32,460 nt of DNA, taken from contig JAKJHY010000044.1 in assembly GCA_021648845.1 (NCBI GenBank), positions 1-32,460 on the forward strand, written 5' to 3'. The position numbers and the translations under genes were made by a program. Positions 16,197 through 24,541 of this stretch are shown one piece after another. Every line of letters starts with the position of its first letter. Position 1 is the stretch's first letter. The DNA comes from Mycobacterium sp. MBM (lineage in GTDB: Bacteria; Actinomycetota; Actinomycetes; Mycobacteriales; Mycobacteriaceae). The notes beneath the pieces were generated by a model that was given only the letters and a program-made list of their open reading frames with translations, searched no databases and was not told the DNA's origin.

Positions 16197-17090
16197 GTGC
16201 CAAGCTCTTCAATCACCCAGAAGTTCCATACCGTCGATGTGAAAGGGGTTCAGACGCGTTATTTCGACGACGGCCAGGACAAGGATCCGATCCTCCTCAT
16301 CCATGGGGGGCATTTCGGGTTCTTCATACCGGTCGGAATCGAATCCTGGGGCAACGTTCTAGAGGATTTCGGCGAGTACGGCCGTGTCCTCGCGGTCGAC
16401 AAACTCGGTCAGGGCGAGACTGGTCTCCCGCTGAATGACGAAGACTGGACTGTCGACGCGGTCGCCGAACACGTTGCGAACTTTGCAACTCAGTTGGGGC
16501 TCAAGAACCTGACCCTGGTGGGTCACTCGCGCGGCGGCATGACGGCGGTCCTTCTCGCGTTGAAGTACCCTGAGATGGTAAAGAAGCTGGTCATCATCAG
16601 CAGTGCGACTGCGGCACCGGCGCCGCCCGTCGGAACCGACATGGACTTCTACGAGCGAGTCGAAAGGACTGCCCCCGGAGGTTCGGCCGAGTTGATCCGT
16701 CACTATCATGCTGCCCAGGCGGTTAATGAGGGAGATCTGCCCGAGGACTACATCGGGATCGCCACAAAGTGGCTCGAGAGCGAAAAGCAGCTCGACGCTG
16801 TCGCCGGATATGCACGCAATGCGGAGGAGCACTGGTTGCCTAGCCTCAGCGAGGGCAGGCGCTGGGTTCAGGAACGGCTTGCCGACGCAGGAATCCCGGT
16901 GCCGACGCTGGTTGTGTGGGGAGTCAATGATCGATCGGCGCCGGTGTCGATGGGTAAGGGGCTCTTCGATCTGATCGCTGCCAACACCCTGGATAGCTCG
17001 CTCTATCTCATCAACAACGCTGGTCATCACGTGTTCAGTGACCAGCGCGAAAAGTTCAACGCCGCGGTTGGTGCGTTCATCTCGCTTTAG
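16197..17090 (+). CDS. Alpha/beta-hydrolase, probable monoalkyl phthalate esterase
   Basis: This 297-residue alpha/beta-hydrolase shows the oxyanion motif LLIHGGHFG, nucleophile Ser111 in GHSRGG, acid Asp245 (WGVNDRSAP) and base His277 (NAGHHVF). Overall it resembles ring-cleavage-product hydrolases and the monoalkyl phthalate hydrolases of Gordonia and Rhodococcus (MehpH/PatE), which free phthalate from monoesters; position beside the pht genes supports this. The GTG at 16197 has an AAAGG site upstream; an in-frame ATG at 16155 is an alternative. The region is less GC-rich than its neighbours and directly follows the IS remnants, which suggests separate acquisition. A C-C bond hydrolase role remains possible. 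Confidence 0.75.
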   Translation: MPSSSITQKFHTVDVKGVQTRYFDDGQDKDPILLIHGGHFGFFIPVGIESWGNVLEDFGEYGRVLAVDKLGQGETGLPLNDEDWTVDAVAEHVANFATQLGLKNLTLVGHSRGGMTAVLLALKYPEMVKKLVIISSATAAPAPPVGTDMDFYERVERTAPGGSAELIRHYHAAQAVNEGDLPEDYIGIATKWLESEKQLDAVAGYARNAEEHWLPSLSEGRRWVQERLADAGIPVPTLVVWGVNDRSAPVSMGKGLFDLIAANTLDSSLYLINNAGHHVFSDQREKFNAAVGAFISL

Positions 17091-17838
17091 TAGCAATCTG
17101 GCGGCGGGGATCGGTGCGCTTCTCGGCCCCACGGTGGCCGGATACCTCTGGGAGGCCTCGGTGCAACTGCCACTCATGATGGGGATCGTCGCAGGTTCCG
17201 TCGCCGTCGTCCCCGCGGCCTTGTTGATCAGGTTTCCCCCGTTCGCGGCCAGGCCTTCTTCACCCACTGGCAGGGATGTCCGTCTGTGGCGACGACCCGG
17301 TGTCAACGCTGCCTGCTGGATGAACACGGGCGCAGGGGTTTGGAAAAGCCTTCTGGACTCCTACGTCCCTTTGGCCCTGTCCCTGGCAGGCCAACCGGCT
17401 GCAGTCATCGGTATCCTGCTCTCCATCGCCAACGCCACCGTTCTCGTCGGTAGTACCGCCAGCGGGTGGGTCCGGCGCCGGGGCGTCAGGGCGTCTCTGG
17501 TCATCGGGATGATAGCTACAGGGCTGGGACTGGCCGCAGTGGGACCGTTCGCCGGTCTGACCGCCCCGGTGGCCATTGCCCTGGCCATCTCCGGCATCGG
17601 TGCCGGGGTCCTGCAGACCGTCGGTCCGGCCATCGCAGCGGAGAAGGTGCACCCAGAAGAACGCGGAGACGCCCTCGCATTGACGGGCACTTTCCGCGCC
17701 ACGGCGCTCTTCCTCTCACCGCTGGGCATGGCCGGGCTGGTCACCCTCGTTCCGGTGACCGCGGCCCTGCTGGCCGCGGGCCTGCTCATCATCACCCCAG
17801 CTGCAACCACCTGGAGATCCAACAAAGATGTCGACTGA
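17091..17838 (+). pseudogene. MFS transporter, C-terminal fragment
   Basis: The frame from SSNLAAGIGALLGPTVAGYL to the stop at 17836-17838 encodes about eight hydrophobic segments of a major-facilitator protein (for example GIVAGSVAVVPAALLI, VIGILLSIANATVLVG, FLSPLGMAGLVTLVPV). Its N-terminal half is missing; homology begins in the very bases after the hydrolase stop. A frame-internal ATG at 17038 lies inside the hydrolase gene and is not a real start. It was probably the transporter of the pht cluster and is now unlikely to work. Confidence 0.75.
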
Positions 17839-17913
17839 CCGACACAGACCCCGAGGCTCGCGCTATTTGCCTCCGGTGACAAGAAAGCAAGACGTTTCGA
17901 CGAGAGGCTGTCC

Positions 17914-18780
17914 ATGACGACGAAAACCCATCCGAGCGATGACCCCGCAACGGTCCCGAGGCTCCGACTGCGGCACGGGCATAGCATTCCGCATCTGGGC
18001 CTGGGCACCTGGCCACTGGTGGGGGAAGAGTGCGAGACGGCCGTCCGCTACGCCATTCAAAGCGGCTACCGGCTCGTCGACACCGCGTTCCAGTACCGCA
18101 ATGAAGACGCGGTGGGACGCGGTGTCCGCACTGCCGGCGTTGCGCGTGAAGAGCTGTTCGTCTCCAGCAAGTTCAACAAGGAGTCCCACAGCGTCGACGG
18201 TGTGCAGAGGGCCTACGACCGCAGTCTCCAAGCCTTGGGCCTGGACTACCTGGACATGTTCATGTGCCACTGGCCCGTGCCGGCCTTGGACCAGTACACC
18301 GAGGCATGGAGAGGCCTCGTCAAGCTCTTGGACGAAGGCCGTGTCAAAGCGATCGGTGTCTCCAATTTCAAGCCGGACCATTTGGAGAAGGTCATTGCCG
18401 CGACCGGCGTGGTTCCTGACGTGAACCAGATCCAGCTCAGCCCCGATCTCGCACGGCTACCCCCGCGGGCAGTGCACCAGGACCTGGGCATCATTACCGA
18501 GGCCTGGAGCCCTATTGGTCGCGAATCGGGACTGCGTGACCACCCCATCGTGGTGCAGATCGCGCAACGGACAGCAAAGAGTCCGGCGCAGGTTCTGCTC
18601 CGCTGGCACGTCCAGCAAGGAATCGTCCCGATCCCGCAGGCCGCCAAACCCGCATGGCTGGTCGAGAACATCTCGGTGTTCGATTTCTCCCTGACTGCCG
18701 AGGAAATGGCCGCCCTGGCGAGGCTGGACCGCGGAGAGAACGCCGCCCGCGACTCCGACTCCCCCGAAAACGGCCACTGA
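17914..18780 (+). CDS. phtB: Aldo/keto reductase, probable phthalate cis-3,4-dihydrodiol dehydrogenase
   Basis: This 288-residue aldo/keto reductase has the catalytic tetrad D56 (LVDTAFQY), Y61, K86 (VSSKF) and H119 (MCHWP). In actinobacterial phthalate clusters such as that of Arthrobacter keyseri, as I recall it, the dihydrodiol dehydrogenase PhtB precedes the oxygenase genes and is of this family; it oxidises cis-3,4-dihydroxy-3,4-dihydrophthalate to 3,4-dihydroxyphthalate. Context is the main support; a general aldehyde reductase is the alternative. A GAGAGG site precedes the ATG. The 138-base gap to phtAa may hold a further promoter. Confidence 0.75.
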   Translation: MTTKTHPSDDPATVPRLRLRHGHSIPHLGLGTWPLVGEECETAVRYAIQSGYRLVDTAFQYRNEDAVGRGVRTAGVAREELFVSSKFNKESHSVDGVQRAYDRSLQALGLDYLDMFMCHWPVPALDQYTEAWRGLVKLLDEGRVKAIGVSNFKPDHLEKVIAATGVVPDVNQIQLSPDLARLPPRAVHQDLGIITEAWSPIGRESGLRDHPIVVQIAQRTAKSPAQVLLRWHVQQGIVPIPQAAKPAWLVENISVFDFSLTAEEMAALARLDRGENAARDSDSPENGH

Positions 18781-18861
18781 CCCTTGCCGCACCCACCCGT
18801 ACCTGGCACGAAGAGTGGGAGGGGTTGACGTAGATCACAAAATGCGGAAACCTCTTCACGA

Positions 18862-18876
18862 CAGAGTGGACCTCTG
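18862..18876. promoter_or_regulatory. Possible regulator site upstream of phtAa
   Basis: CAGAG-N5-CTCTG lies about 45 bases before the phtAa ATG in the 138-base gap after phtB, and a second dyad, TCGAT-G-ATCGA (18894-18904), sits just before the AAGGAG ribosome site. A TTGACG at 18825 could be a -35 box, but no clear -10 follows. Either dyad could be the target of the IclR regulator encoded at the end of the operon. Confidence 0.25.
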
Positions 18877-18918
18877 CTCTACAGACTGACTGATCGATGA
18901 TCGAGAAGGAGCTCTCCC

Positions 18919-20382
18919 ATGGCAGACCATCACGGCGTCCTCGAGGACGTACGGCGGGGCATGATCCCTGCACATATCTACAACGACAAAGAGCTCTTCG
19001 AACTCGAGAAGGAACGTCTCTTCAGCCGCAGCTGGCTGTTCGTCGCCCACGAGTCGGAGGTCCCCGAGGCTGGTGACTACGTGGTCCGCAGGGTCCTCGA
19101 GGACTCGTTCATTATCTCTCGGGACGAACAGGGCCAGGTCCGGGCCCTGTTCAACATGTGCCTCCACCGGGGCATGCAGGTGTGCCGGGCGGAGATGGGC
19201 AATGCCTCCCACTTCCGTTGCCCGTACCACGGTTGGTCTTACCGCAATGACGGGCGCCTCGTTGGCCTGCCGTTTCACAAGGAGGCATACGGCGGGGAGG
19301 AAGGCTTCAAGAAGAAGGGCCAGACCTTGTTGCCTGCTCCCTCGCTGGCCACGTACAACGGTCTGATCTTCATCAGCATGGACCCGGATGCCGAGCCCCT
19401 GGAGGAGTTCCTGGGGGACTTCAAGTTCTACCTGGACTACTACACGAAGCAGAGCGCGGACGGCATCGAGCTGCGTGGCCCTCAGCGTTGGCGGGTCAAG
19501 GCGAACTGGAAGATCGGGGCCGAGAACTTCGCCGGGGACATGTACCACACGCCCCAGACCCACACCTCGGTGGTGGAGATCGGCCTCTTCCGCGAGCCCA
19601 AGGCGGAGAAGCGCAAGGACGGCACCACGTACTGGGCTGGCAACGGTGGCGGCACCACTTACAAGCTGCCCGAAGGTGGCCTGGAGGAGCGCCTGCGCTA
19701 CGTGGGCTACCCGGACGAGATGATCGCCCGGATGAAGGAGCAGTGGACCCAGGAGCAGCTCGACGTGGTCGGCAAGGACGGGTTCATGATCTCGGCGGCC
19801 TCACTGTTCCCGAACATGAGCTTCGTCCATAACTGGCCGCGGGTCGAAGAGGGCTCCGACGAGGTGCTCCCCTTCATCTCTATCCGCGTGTGGCAGCCGA
19901 TCAGCGAGAACGAGACGGAAGTCCTCTCGTGGTTCGCCGTCGACAAGAACGCGCCGGAGGAGTACAAAGCGCTTTCCTACAAGGCGTATCTCATGTGCTT
20001 CGGCAGTGGCGGCATGTTCGAGCAGGACGACGTCGAGAACTGGGTGTCCCTCACCAATACTGCCGCCGGCTCCATGGCACGGCGTCTGCTGCTCAACAGC
20101 CGGATGGGCATGCTCGAGAACGGCGAGAACGTCGTCGAGGCCCTGTCCCCCGAGGAATACTCGGGACCCGGCGCCACCCGTGTCGGCTACAGCGAGTACA
20201 ACCAGCGGGAGTTGTTGCGCCGGTGGGCCGATCACCTCGAACGTCCGGTAGAAGCCGCAGCGCAGGTGCACGTGGGCTCGGACCCGGTGCAAGCGCCACC
20301 GGCCGCCGGATCGGGGCCCGCCCGCCCGGCCTGCGGCAGCGCAGAGACCGCGCCCGCAGCAACCCTTCACGAGGAGGTCTGA
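18919..20382 (+). CDS. phtAa: Phthalate 3,4-dioxygenase large (alpha) subunit, Rieske oxygenase
   Basis: This 487-residue ring-hydroxylating oxygenase has a Rieske [2Fe-2S] centre, C81-x-H83 (MCLHRG) and C101-x2-H104 (CPYHGW). It also has a mononuclear iron site with H210 and H215 in NFAGDMYHTPQTH, bridging D207, and the carboxylate ligand in FEQDDVENW (370-371). With the small subunit it would add O2 to phthalate to form the cis-3,4-dihydrodiol. Gene order and the class II aldolase downstream favour phthalate over benzoate or naphthalene as substrate. The last 40 or so residues form an Ala/Pro-rich tail. AAGGAG precedes the ATG by 7 bases. Confidence 0.85.
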   Translation: MADHHGVLEDVRRGMIPAHIYNDKELFELEKERLFSRSWLFVAHESEVPEAGDYVVRRVLEDSFIISRDEQGQVRALFNMCLHRGMQVCRAEMGNASHFRCPYHGWSYRNDGRLVGLPFHKEAYGGEEGFKKKGQTLLPAPSLATYNGLIFISMDPDAEPLEEFLGDFKFYLDYYTKQSADGIELRGPQRWRVKANWKIGAENFAGDMYHTPQTHTSVVEIGLFREPKAEKRKDGTTYWAGNGGGTTYKLPEGGLEERLRYVGYPDEMIARMKEQWTQEQLDVVGKDGFMISAASLFPNMSFVHNWPRVEEGSDEVLPFISIRVWQPISENETEVLSWFAVDKNAPEEYKALSYKAYLMCFGSGGMFEQDDVENWVSLTNTAAGSMARRLLLNSRMGMLENGENVVEALSPEEYSGPGATRVGYSEYNQRELLRRWADHLERPVEAAAQVHVGSDPVQAPPAAGSGPARPACGSAETAPAATLHEEV

Positions 20383-20384
20383 TC

Positions 20385-20996
20385 ATGAGTGTTGGAACGG
20401 CACACGAGAACGAGAACTTGACGCTGTCCGAACAATCGGCGCTGGGAGCCCACGCCCCGCGTACTCAGCGGACGGGGCAGACCCTGCCTTTCAACGATGA
20501 ACTTCACCTGGAGGCGCATCGTTGGCTGGTCGATGAGGCGTACCTGTTGGACGCCCAGGACTACGACGAGTGGCTCTCCCGGATCGCCGATGACGTGCAC
20601 TATCTCATGCCCGTCCGCGTCACCACTGCCCTGGGCGCCGGATACTCCACCTCACCGGGGATGGCGCACTGGGACGAGAACAAGTACTCGCTCAGTCGCC
20701 GCGTGGCACGCTTCGCCACCGAGCACGCGTGGACCGAAGACCCCCCATCACGGCTGCGCCACTACATCACCAACGTGCGCACCTTCCGCACCCCCGACCC
20801 GCAAGAGATCATCGTGGACTCGGCGGTTCTTCTCTTCCGCAGCCGTGGTGACGTCGGGGAGTCCTCCACTGTCTCGGCAGGACGCGAGGATCTCCTCCGC
20901 CGTACCTCATCCGGGTCCGGGTGGGAGCTGGCCCGTCGCACCATCATGGTCGACGAGTCGGTCATCCGCATGCAGAACCTGGCGATCTTCCTGTGA
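20385..20996 (+). CDS. phtAb: Phthalate 3,4-dioxygenase small (beta) subunit
   Basis: This 203-residue protein matches ring-hydroxylating dioxygenase beta subunits: EAHRWLVDEAYLLDAQDYDEWL, DVHYLMPVR, RLRHYITNVR, and the typical ending WELARRTIMVDESVIRMQNL. Beta subunits complete the alpha3beta3 hexamer and carry no metal. The ATG follows a GAGGAGG site two codons after the phtAa stop. The stop overlaps the GTG of the next small gene. Confidence 0.87.
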   Translation: MSVGTAHENENLTLSEQSALGAHAPRTQRTGQTLPFNDELHLEAHRWLVDEAYLLDAQDYDEWLSRIADDVHYLMPVRVTTALGAGYSTSPGMAHWDENKYSLSRRVARFATEHAWTEDPPSRLRHYITNVRTFRTPDPQEIIVDSAVLLFRSRGDVGESSTVSAGREDLLRRTSSGSGWELARRTIMVDESVIRMQNLAIFL

Positions 20997-21298
20997 AACT
21001 GGAATGGGAAGGCGAGGAGGAAGACCGCCTCGCGGCGATCCAGGCCACCGAGGAACGCCGCCGGCTCGAAGAGCACGTCACCGGCAAGCCGATCGTGATC
21101 GCTAACGAGTTCTCGGAGGTCCAGGTCACCCGCATCGAGACCCGCAACGGTTCGCGGCTGATGATTCAATCTCCTCGTTCGGGCCAGTGGGTAACGCTCT
21201 GTCCGCTGGAACTGGAGTCCCTGACCTGGCAGGCCCCGGCCACGTTCTCGGCCATGATCGGACACCCTTTCGGGCCGCTCGTGGCCGAAGACGAATAA
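20993..21298 (+). CDS. Conserved small protein of unknown function within the phthalate dioxygenase operon
   Basis: The GTG at 20993 overlaps the phtAb stop (GTGA) and opens 101 residues (VKLEWEGEEEDRLAAIQATE to the end GPLVAEDE). The N-terminal third is a charged helix; the rest (IVIANEFSEVQVTRIETRNG, SGQWVTLCPLELESLTW) looks like a small beta-rich domain. It has no cysteine cluster and no signal or membrane segment. I recall that the Arthrobacter keyseri operon has an extra gene of unknown role, called phtU, at this place. Translational coupling to phtAb suggests a role in assembling or activating the oxygenase, but nothing in the sequence proves it. Confidence 0.75.
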   Translation: MKLEWEGEEEDRLAAIQATEERRRLEEHVTGKPIVIANEFSEVQVTRIETRNGSRLMIQSPRSGQWVTLCPLELESLTWQAPATFSAMIGHPFGPLVAEDE

Positions 21299-21346
21299 AC
21301 ACCCCAACCGCCAGAGCACCACCGTCTCAAGCTAAGGAGTTCGACC

Positions 21347-21544
21347 ATGCCCGTTGTAAAAGCCGATCTGCAGGCCTGTCAGGGATACGCGAACTGCGTC
21401 GTCGGAGCCTCTGACTACTTCGACCTGGACGACGACGGGATCGTCGTGCTGCTCCAGACCGAAGTCCCCGAAGCCGACCGCGCCCGCGTCACCGAAGCCG
21501 CGCGCAGCTGCCCGGTCTCCGCACTGGTGGTAGAGGACGCATGA
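21347..21544 (+). CDS. phtAc: Phthalate dioxygenase [3Fe-4S]-type ferredoxin
   Basis: This 65-residue ferredoxin has C11-x5-C17 (CQGYANC) and C55-P (SCPV); a fourth cluster cysteine is absent, which indicates a [3Fe-4S] centre rather than the Rieske ferredoxin of many dioxygenase systems. It would carry electrons from PhtAd to the PhtAa Rieske centre. AAGGAG lies before the ATG, and the stop overlaps the phtAd ATG (ATGA). Confidence 0.88.
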   Translation: MPVVKADLQACQGYANCVVGASDYFDLDDDGIVVLLQTEVPEADRARVTEAARSCPVSALVVEDA

Positions 21545-22776
21545 GCCCGGGCACCGTCGTCGTCGTCGGGTCCTCCATTGCCGGGGTGCGCACCGCGCAG
21601 TCCCTCCGGCTGGAAGGCTATAAGGGGGAGATCATCCTCGTGGGAGAAGAGACCGAACTTCCCTACGATAAGCCGCCATTGTCGAAATCCGTTCTTGCGG
21701 GATCCGCCGACGAGGACTCTATCCGGCTGCTGACACAGGAGCAGGCCGATGCCGAGGACATCCAACTCTTGCTGGGGCACCGCGCTGTCGATCTGGACGT
21801 CGCCGAGAACCTGCTGAAGCTTGAAGGGCATGACCCCCTTCGCTACGACAACCTCGTCATTGCCACCGGAGCATCACCCCGGCCCTCTCCCTGGGGCCAG
21901 TCTCCAGGGATTCACGTGCTGCGCACCCTTGAGGACGCCCGCGAACTACGTGGGGACCTTCTCCGGGGTGGGGCGCTGGCCGTTATCGGGGCAGGGTTCA
22001 TCGGCGCCGAAGCGGCAGCCACCGCCCGCGGCCTGGGATTGGAGGTCACCGTCATCGACCCGGTGCCCGTGCCCATGAGCCGCCTCTTTAACCCTGAGAT
22101 CGGCCAGTGGTTCGCAGACCTTCACCAGGACAACGGGGTCGACACCATGTTCGGCACCGGAGTGGAAGCTATCGAAGGCGAGGAGGGCAACTTCTCCCTC
22201 CACCTGACCAACGGTGAGAGCGTTCAGGCGGCCACCGTGCTGATCGGTATTGGCGTCATCCCCAATGACTCCTGGCTTAGCGCATCCGGCCTGCTGGTGG
22301 ACAACGGGGTCGTGCTCAACGAGTACTGTCAAGCCCTCGACGCTGCGAACGTGTACGCCGTCGGCGACGTAGCCCGCTGGCGCCACCAGAAGCACGGCGA
22401 GGACGTCAGGACCGAGCACTGGACTAACGCGGTGGAACAGGCCGCCTGCGTGGCCTACAACATCATCCATCCGGAACAGCCGCGCGCCTACACGCCCATT
22501 GAATACGTGTGGAGCGACCAGCACGACTGGAAGATCCAGGTCGTGGGACGCGTCGGAGGCAATGTCGACCACGTCCTCATCGGACACCCGCAGGTCCACG
22601 GCAAGTTCGCCGCCCTCTACACCATCGACGGCACCACCGTCCGGGGCGCAGCCATCGTGAACTGGCCCAAAGCCCTCATTGCCTGCCGTCTGGGCATGGC
22701 CAGGGGCATCACGGTGCAGGATCTGCGCGCCAAGCTCGAACCCCAGTTGGAGCCACCGCCGAGGAGGGCGTCATGA
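21541..22776 (+). CDS. phtAd: Phthalate dioxygenase ferredoxin reductase
   Basis: This 411-residue flavoprotein has an FAD-binding start VVVVGSSIAGVRTAQSLR (a GSSIAG form of GxGxxG), the active-site DKPPLSK, the NAD-binding AVIGAGFIGAEAAA (150-155) and the second FAD motif NVYAVGDVARW. This is the layout of NADH-dependent reductases of three-component dioxygenases. It would take electrons from NADH to PhtAc. It overlaps the ferredoxin gene and phtC by ATGA at each end, so the operon is tightly coupled. Confidence 0.88.
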   Translation: MSPGTVVVVGSSIAGVRTAQSLRLEGYKGEIILVGEETELPYDKPPLSKSVLAGSADEDSIRLLTQEQADAEDIQLLLGHRAVDLDVAENLLKLEGHDPLRYDNLVIATGASPRPSPWGQSPGIHVLRTLEDARELRGDLLRGGALAVIGAGFIGAEAAATARGLGLEVTVIDPVPVPMSRLFNPEIGQWFADLHQDNGVDTMFGTGVEAIEGEEGNFSLHLTNGESVQAATVLIGIGVIPNDSWLSASGLLVDNGVVLNEYCQALDAANVYAVGDVARWRHQKHGEDVRTEHWTNAVEQAACVAYNIIHPEQPRAYTPIEYVWSDQHDWKIQVVGRVGGNVDHVLIGHPQVHGKFAALYTIDGTTVRGAAIVNWPKALIACRLGMARGITVQDLRAKLEPQLEPPPRRAS

Positions 22777-23522
22777 CACCCGGAAACTTGCTGCCCCAGA
22801 CCGAGAGCGTCAGCCGGGAACGTATCGCCCTCGCCTGCCGGGTCTTGGCCCATCGGGGCCTTGCAGATGGAATCTTGGGTCACATCAGCCTGAAAATTAC
22901 CGACAGCACATTGCTGGTGCGCTGTCGCGGCCCGTACGAACGCGGACTGGCGTATACGCAAGCCGAAGACATCCGCATGGTGGACCTCGACGGCAATCCC
23001 GCCGCCGACGGCGAGCTCGCGGGCGGATACACGGTCCCCAACGAACTGCCGCTGCACACCGAGCTCTTCCGGCGCCGCCCAGACATCCGGGCTGTCGTTC
23101 ACGCCCATCCCCCGCGAGTGGTTGCCGCCGACCTGGCAGGGCTTGCAGTACGCCCCATCGTAGGGGCGTACGACATTCCCGGAGCCCGCCTCGCCGCCAA
23201 CGGGGTGCCCGTCTATCCCCGCGGAGTACTCATCCGCGACCGTCGGCTCGCCACCGAAATGGCCGATGCTATGGGAACAAGGCCCGTTGTTGTGCTGCGG
23301 GGCCACGGCCTCACCAGCGCGGCCGAAACCGTCGAGCAAGCAGTTCTCCAGGCCATCAGCGTGGACGGCCTGTCCGGGTTGGCACTGCAAGTGACTTCGG
23401 CTGGTGGGCACCTCGTCGATCTGCCCGACGCCGATATGGCCGAACTGCCCGACCTCGGAGGAGCATTCAACACAGAGACTGCTTGGAGACATGAACTCGC
23501 ACGACTTGGTGAGCCTCGTTGA
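22773..23522 (+). CDS. phtC: Class II aldolase-family 3,4-dihydroxyphthalate decarboxylase
   Basis: This 249-residue protein of the class II aldolase/adducin family shows metal-binding histidines in VVHAHPP (H110, H112) and RGHGL (H178), plus the N-terminal GHISLKI loop. In actinobacterial phthalate degradation PhtC of this family removes the 2-carboxylate of 3,4-dihydroxyphthalate to give protocatechuate. The ATG overlaps the phtAd stop; the frame upstream of it is a shadow. Its product is the substrate of the pca genes at 28431-32210. Confidence 0.85.
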   Translation: MTPGNLLPQTESVSRERIALACRVLAHRGLADGILGHISLKITDSTLLVRCRGPYERGLAYTQAEDIRMVDLDGNPAADGELAGGYTVPNELPLHTELFRRRPDIRAVVHAHPPRVVAADLAGLAVRPIVGAYDIPGARLAANGVPVYPRGVLIRDRRLATEMADAMGTRPVVVLRGHGLTSAAETVEQAVLQAISVDGLSGLALQVTSAGGHLVDLPDADMAELPDLGGAFNTETAWRHELARLGEPR

Positions 23523-24369
23523 TGGCCTGCGCCCTAGCCGGACAGAGACTGAACCCCCGGTCAGTAACATGAAGCTCATGTCCGCATCACGGGCGGAGGA
23601 CGACTCCAGATACGGCCCTCCTCCGCAGTACCCCATCGAATCCGTCGACAACGCACTCCGATTGTTGCTGCTCTTCGAGACTCGGCCGAGCATCCGGCTC
23701 ACCGATGCCAGCAAGTACCTCGGAGTGGCGTCATCTACGGCCCATCGCCTCATGGGGATGCTCCTCTACCGAGGTTTCGTACGGCAGAACCCTCAGACCA
23801 AAGCGTACGAACCCGGACAAGCACTCAGCTCCATCGCCTTCGCCATACGGCGCCACGTCGACATCGGAACGCTAATTCGTCCAGCAATGGAAAGGGTATT
23901 CGAGGCAACCGGAGAGACGGTGCACTTTGCCGAGCTCAAAGGCTCGAACGCACACTTTCTGGAGGCCATCGAAAGCCAACGTGCCGTCCGCGTTGCCTCA
24001 CGTCAAGGTGCGATGCTTCCTGCCAACTGCACTGCAACGGGCAAAGCAATGCTGAGCCTACTCACCACGGAACAACTGCATGCCCTGTACCCGTATGAGG
24101 AGCTCCCGGGTCTCACCAAGGGATCTATCATTTCCCGTTCCGATCTGGAGCGTGCCCTCGAAACGATTCGGCAAACCGGGTACTCAACGAGCCAGGAAGA
24201 AAGCGAAGACGGCGTCATGTCAGTCGCTGTTCCCATCACCAGCCCGAGCGGAGGATACTACGGGATCAATGTATCCGTGCCCGCTCACCGCATGACTGAA
24301 CAACTCCGCACAGAACTCGGAGCTATGCTCCAGACAGCCGCCAAAGAAATCCAGAACTTGCTCGTTTAA
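23491..24369 (+). CDS. phtR: IclR-family regulator of the phthalate operon
   Basis: This 292-residue protein has a disordered start of about 45 residues, an IclR winged helix (SVDNALRLLLLFETRPSIRL, TDASKYLGVASSTAHRLMGML) and an effector domain (GETVHFAELKGSNAHFLEAI, LPANCTATGKAMLSLL, SVAVPITSPSGGYYGINV). The ATG at 23491 gives a 32-base overlap with phtC and has GGAG very close before it; the ATG at 23569 is an alternative. Being last in the pht operon, it is probably expressed with its own target genes. Phthalate or a pathway intermediate is the likely effector (inference). Confidence 0.82.
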   Translation: MNSHDLVSLVDGLRPSRTETEPPVSNMKLMSASRAEDDSRYGPPPQYPIESVDNALRLLLLFETRPSIRLTDASKYLGVASSTAHRLMGMLLYRGFVRQNPQTKAYEPGQALSSIAFAIRRHVDIGTLIRPAMERVFEATGETVHFAELKGSNAHFLEAIESQRAVRVASRQGAMLPANCTATGKAMLSLLTTEQLHALYPYEELPGLTKGSIISRSDLERALETIRQTGYSTSQEESEDGVMSVAVPITSPSGGYYGINVSVPAHRMTEQLRTELGAMLQTAAKEIQNLLV

Positions 24370-24413
24370 GGATCTCGACGGCCGGTGACGGTGGTGCTGT
24401 GGACAGGACCACC

Positions 24414-24541
24414 TCAGGCCAGCGGCGATTCCAGAGAGTCGATTCTCCGCAGTCGGAGCCCGAAGAAGAAGGAAATGACCACGGCGACGGTTGCCATAGT
24501 GACGAGCATCGCCCAGGTCAGTGTCGAGTTACCGAGGCTAA
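24414..24541 (-). pseudogene. MFS transporter, 3' end separated by the IS1380 element
   Basis: On the minus strand this segment encodes SLGNSTLTWAMLVTMATV followed by FFFGLRLRRIDSLESPLA and a stop at 24414-24416: a last transmembrane helix and a cytoplasmic tail. It has no start of its own. Removing the IS and one CTAA copy joins it in frame to the transporter body at 26207-27270, giving one reading frame of 396 codons including the stop. Confidence 0.8.

Noticed and set aside
16359..17327. 322-residue minus-strand frame opposite the hydrolase and MFS fragment
   Set aside because: It spans a joint between two unrelated genes and has no domain of its own.
17038..17838. Intact 266-residue transporter starting at 17038
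   Set aside because: That ATG lies inside the hydrolase gene and the first 16 residues are out-of-frame hydrolase sequence; only a C-terminal MFS half is present.
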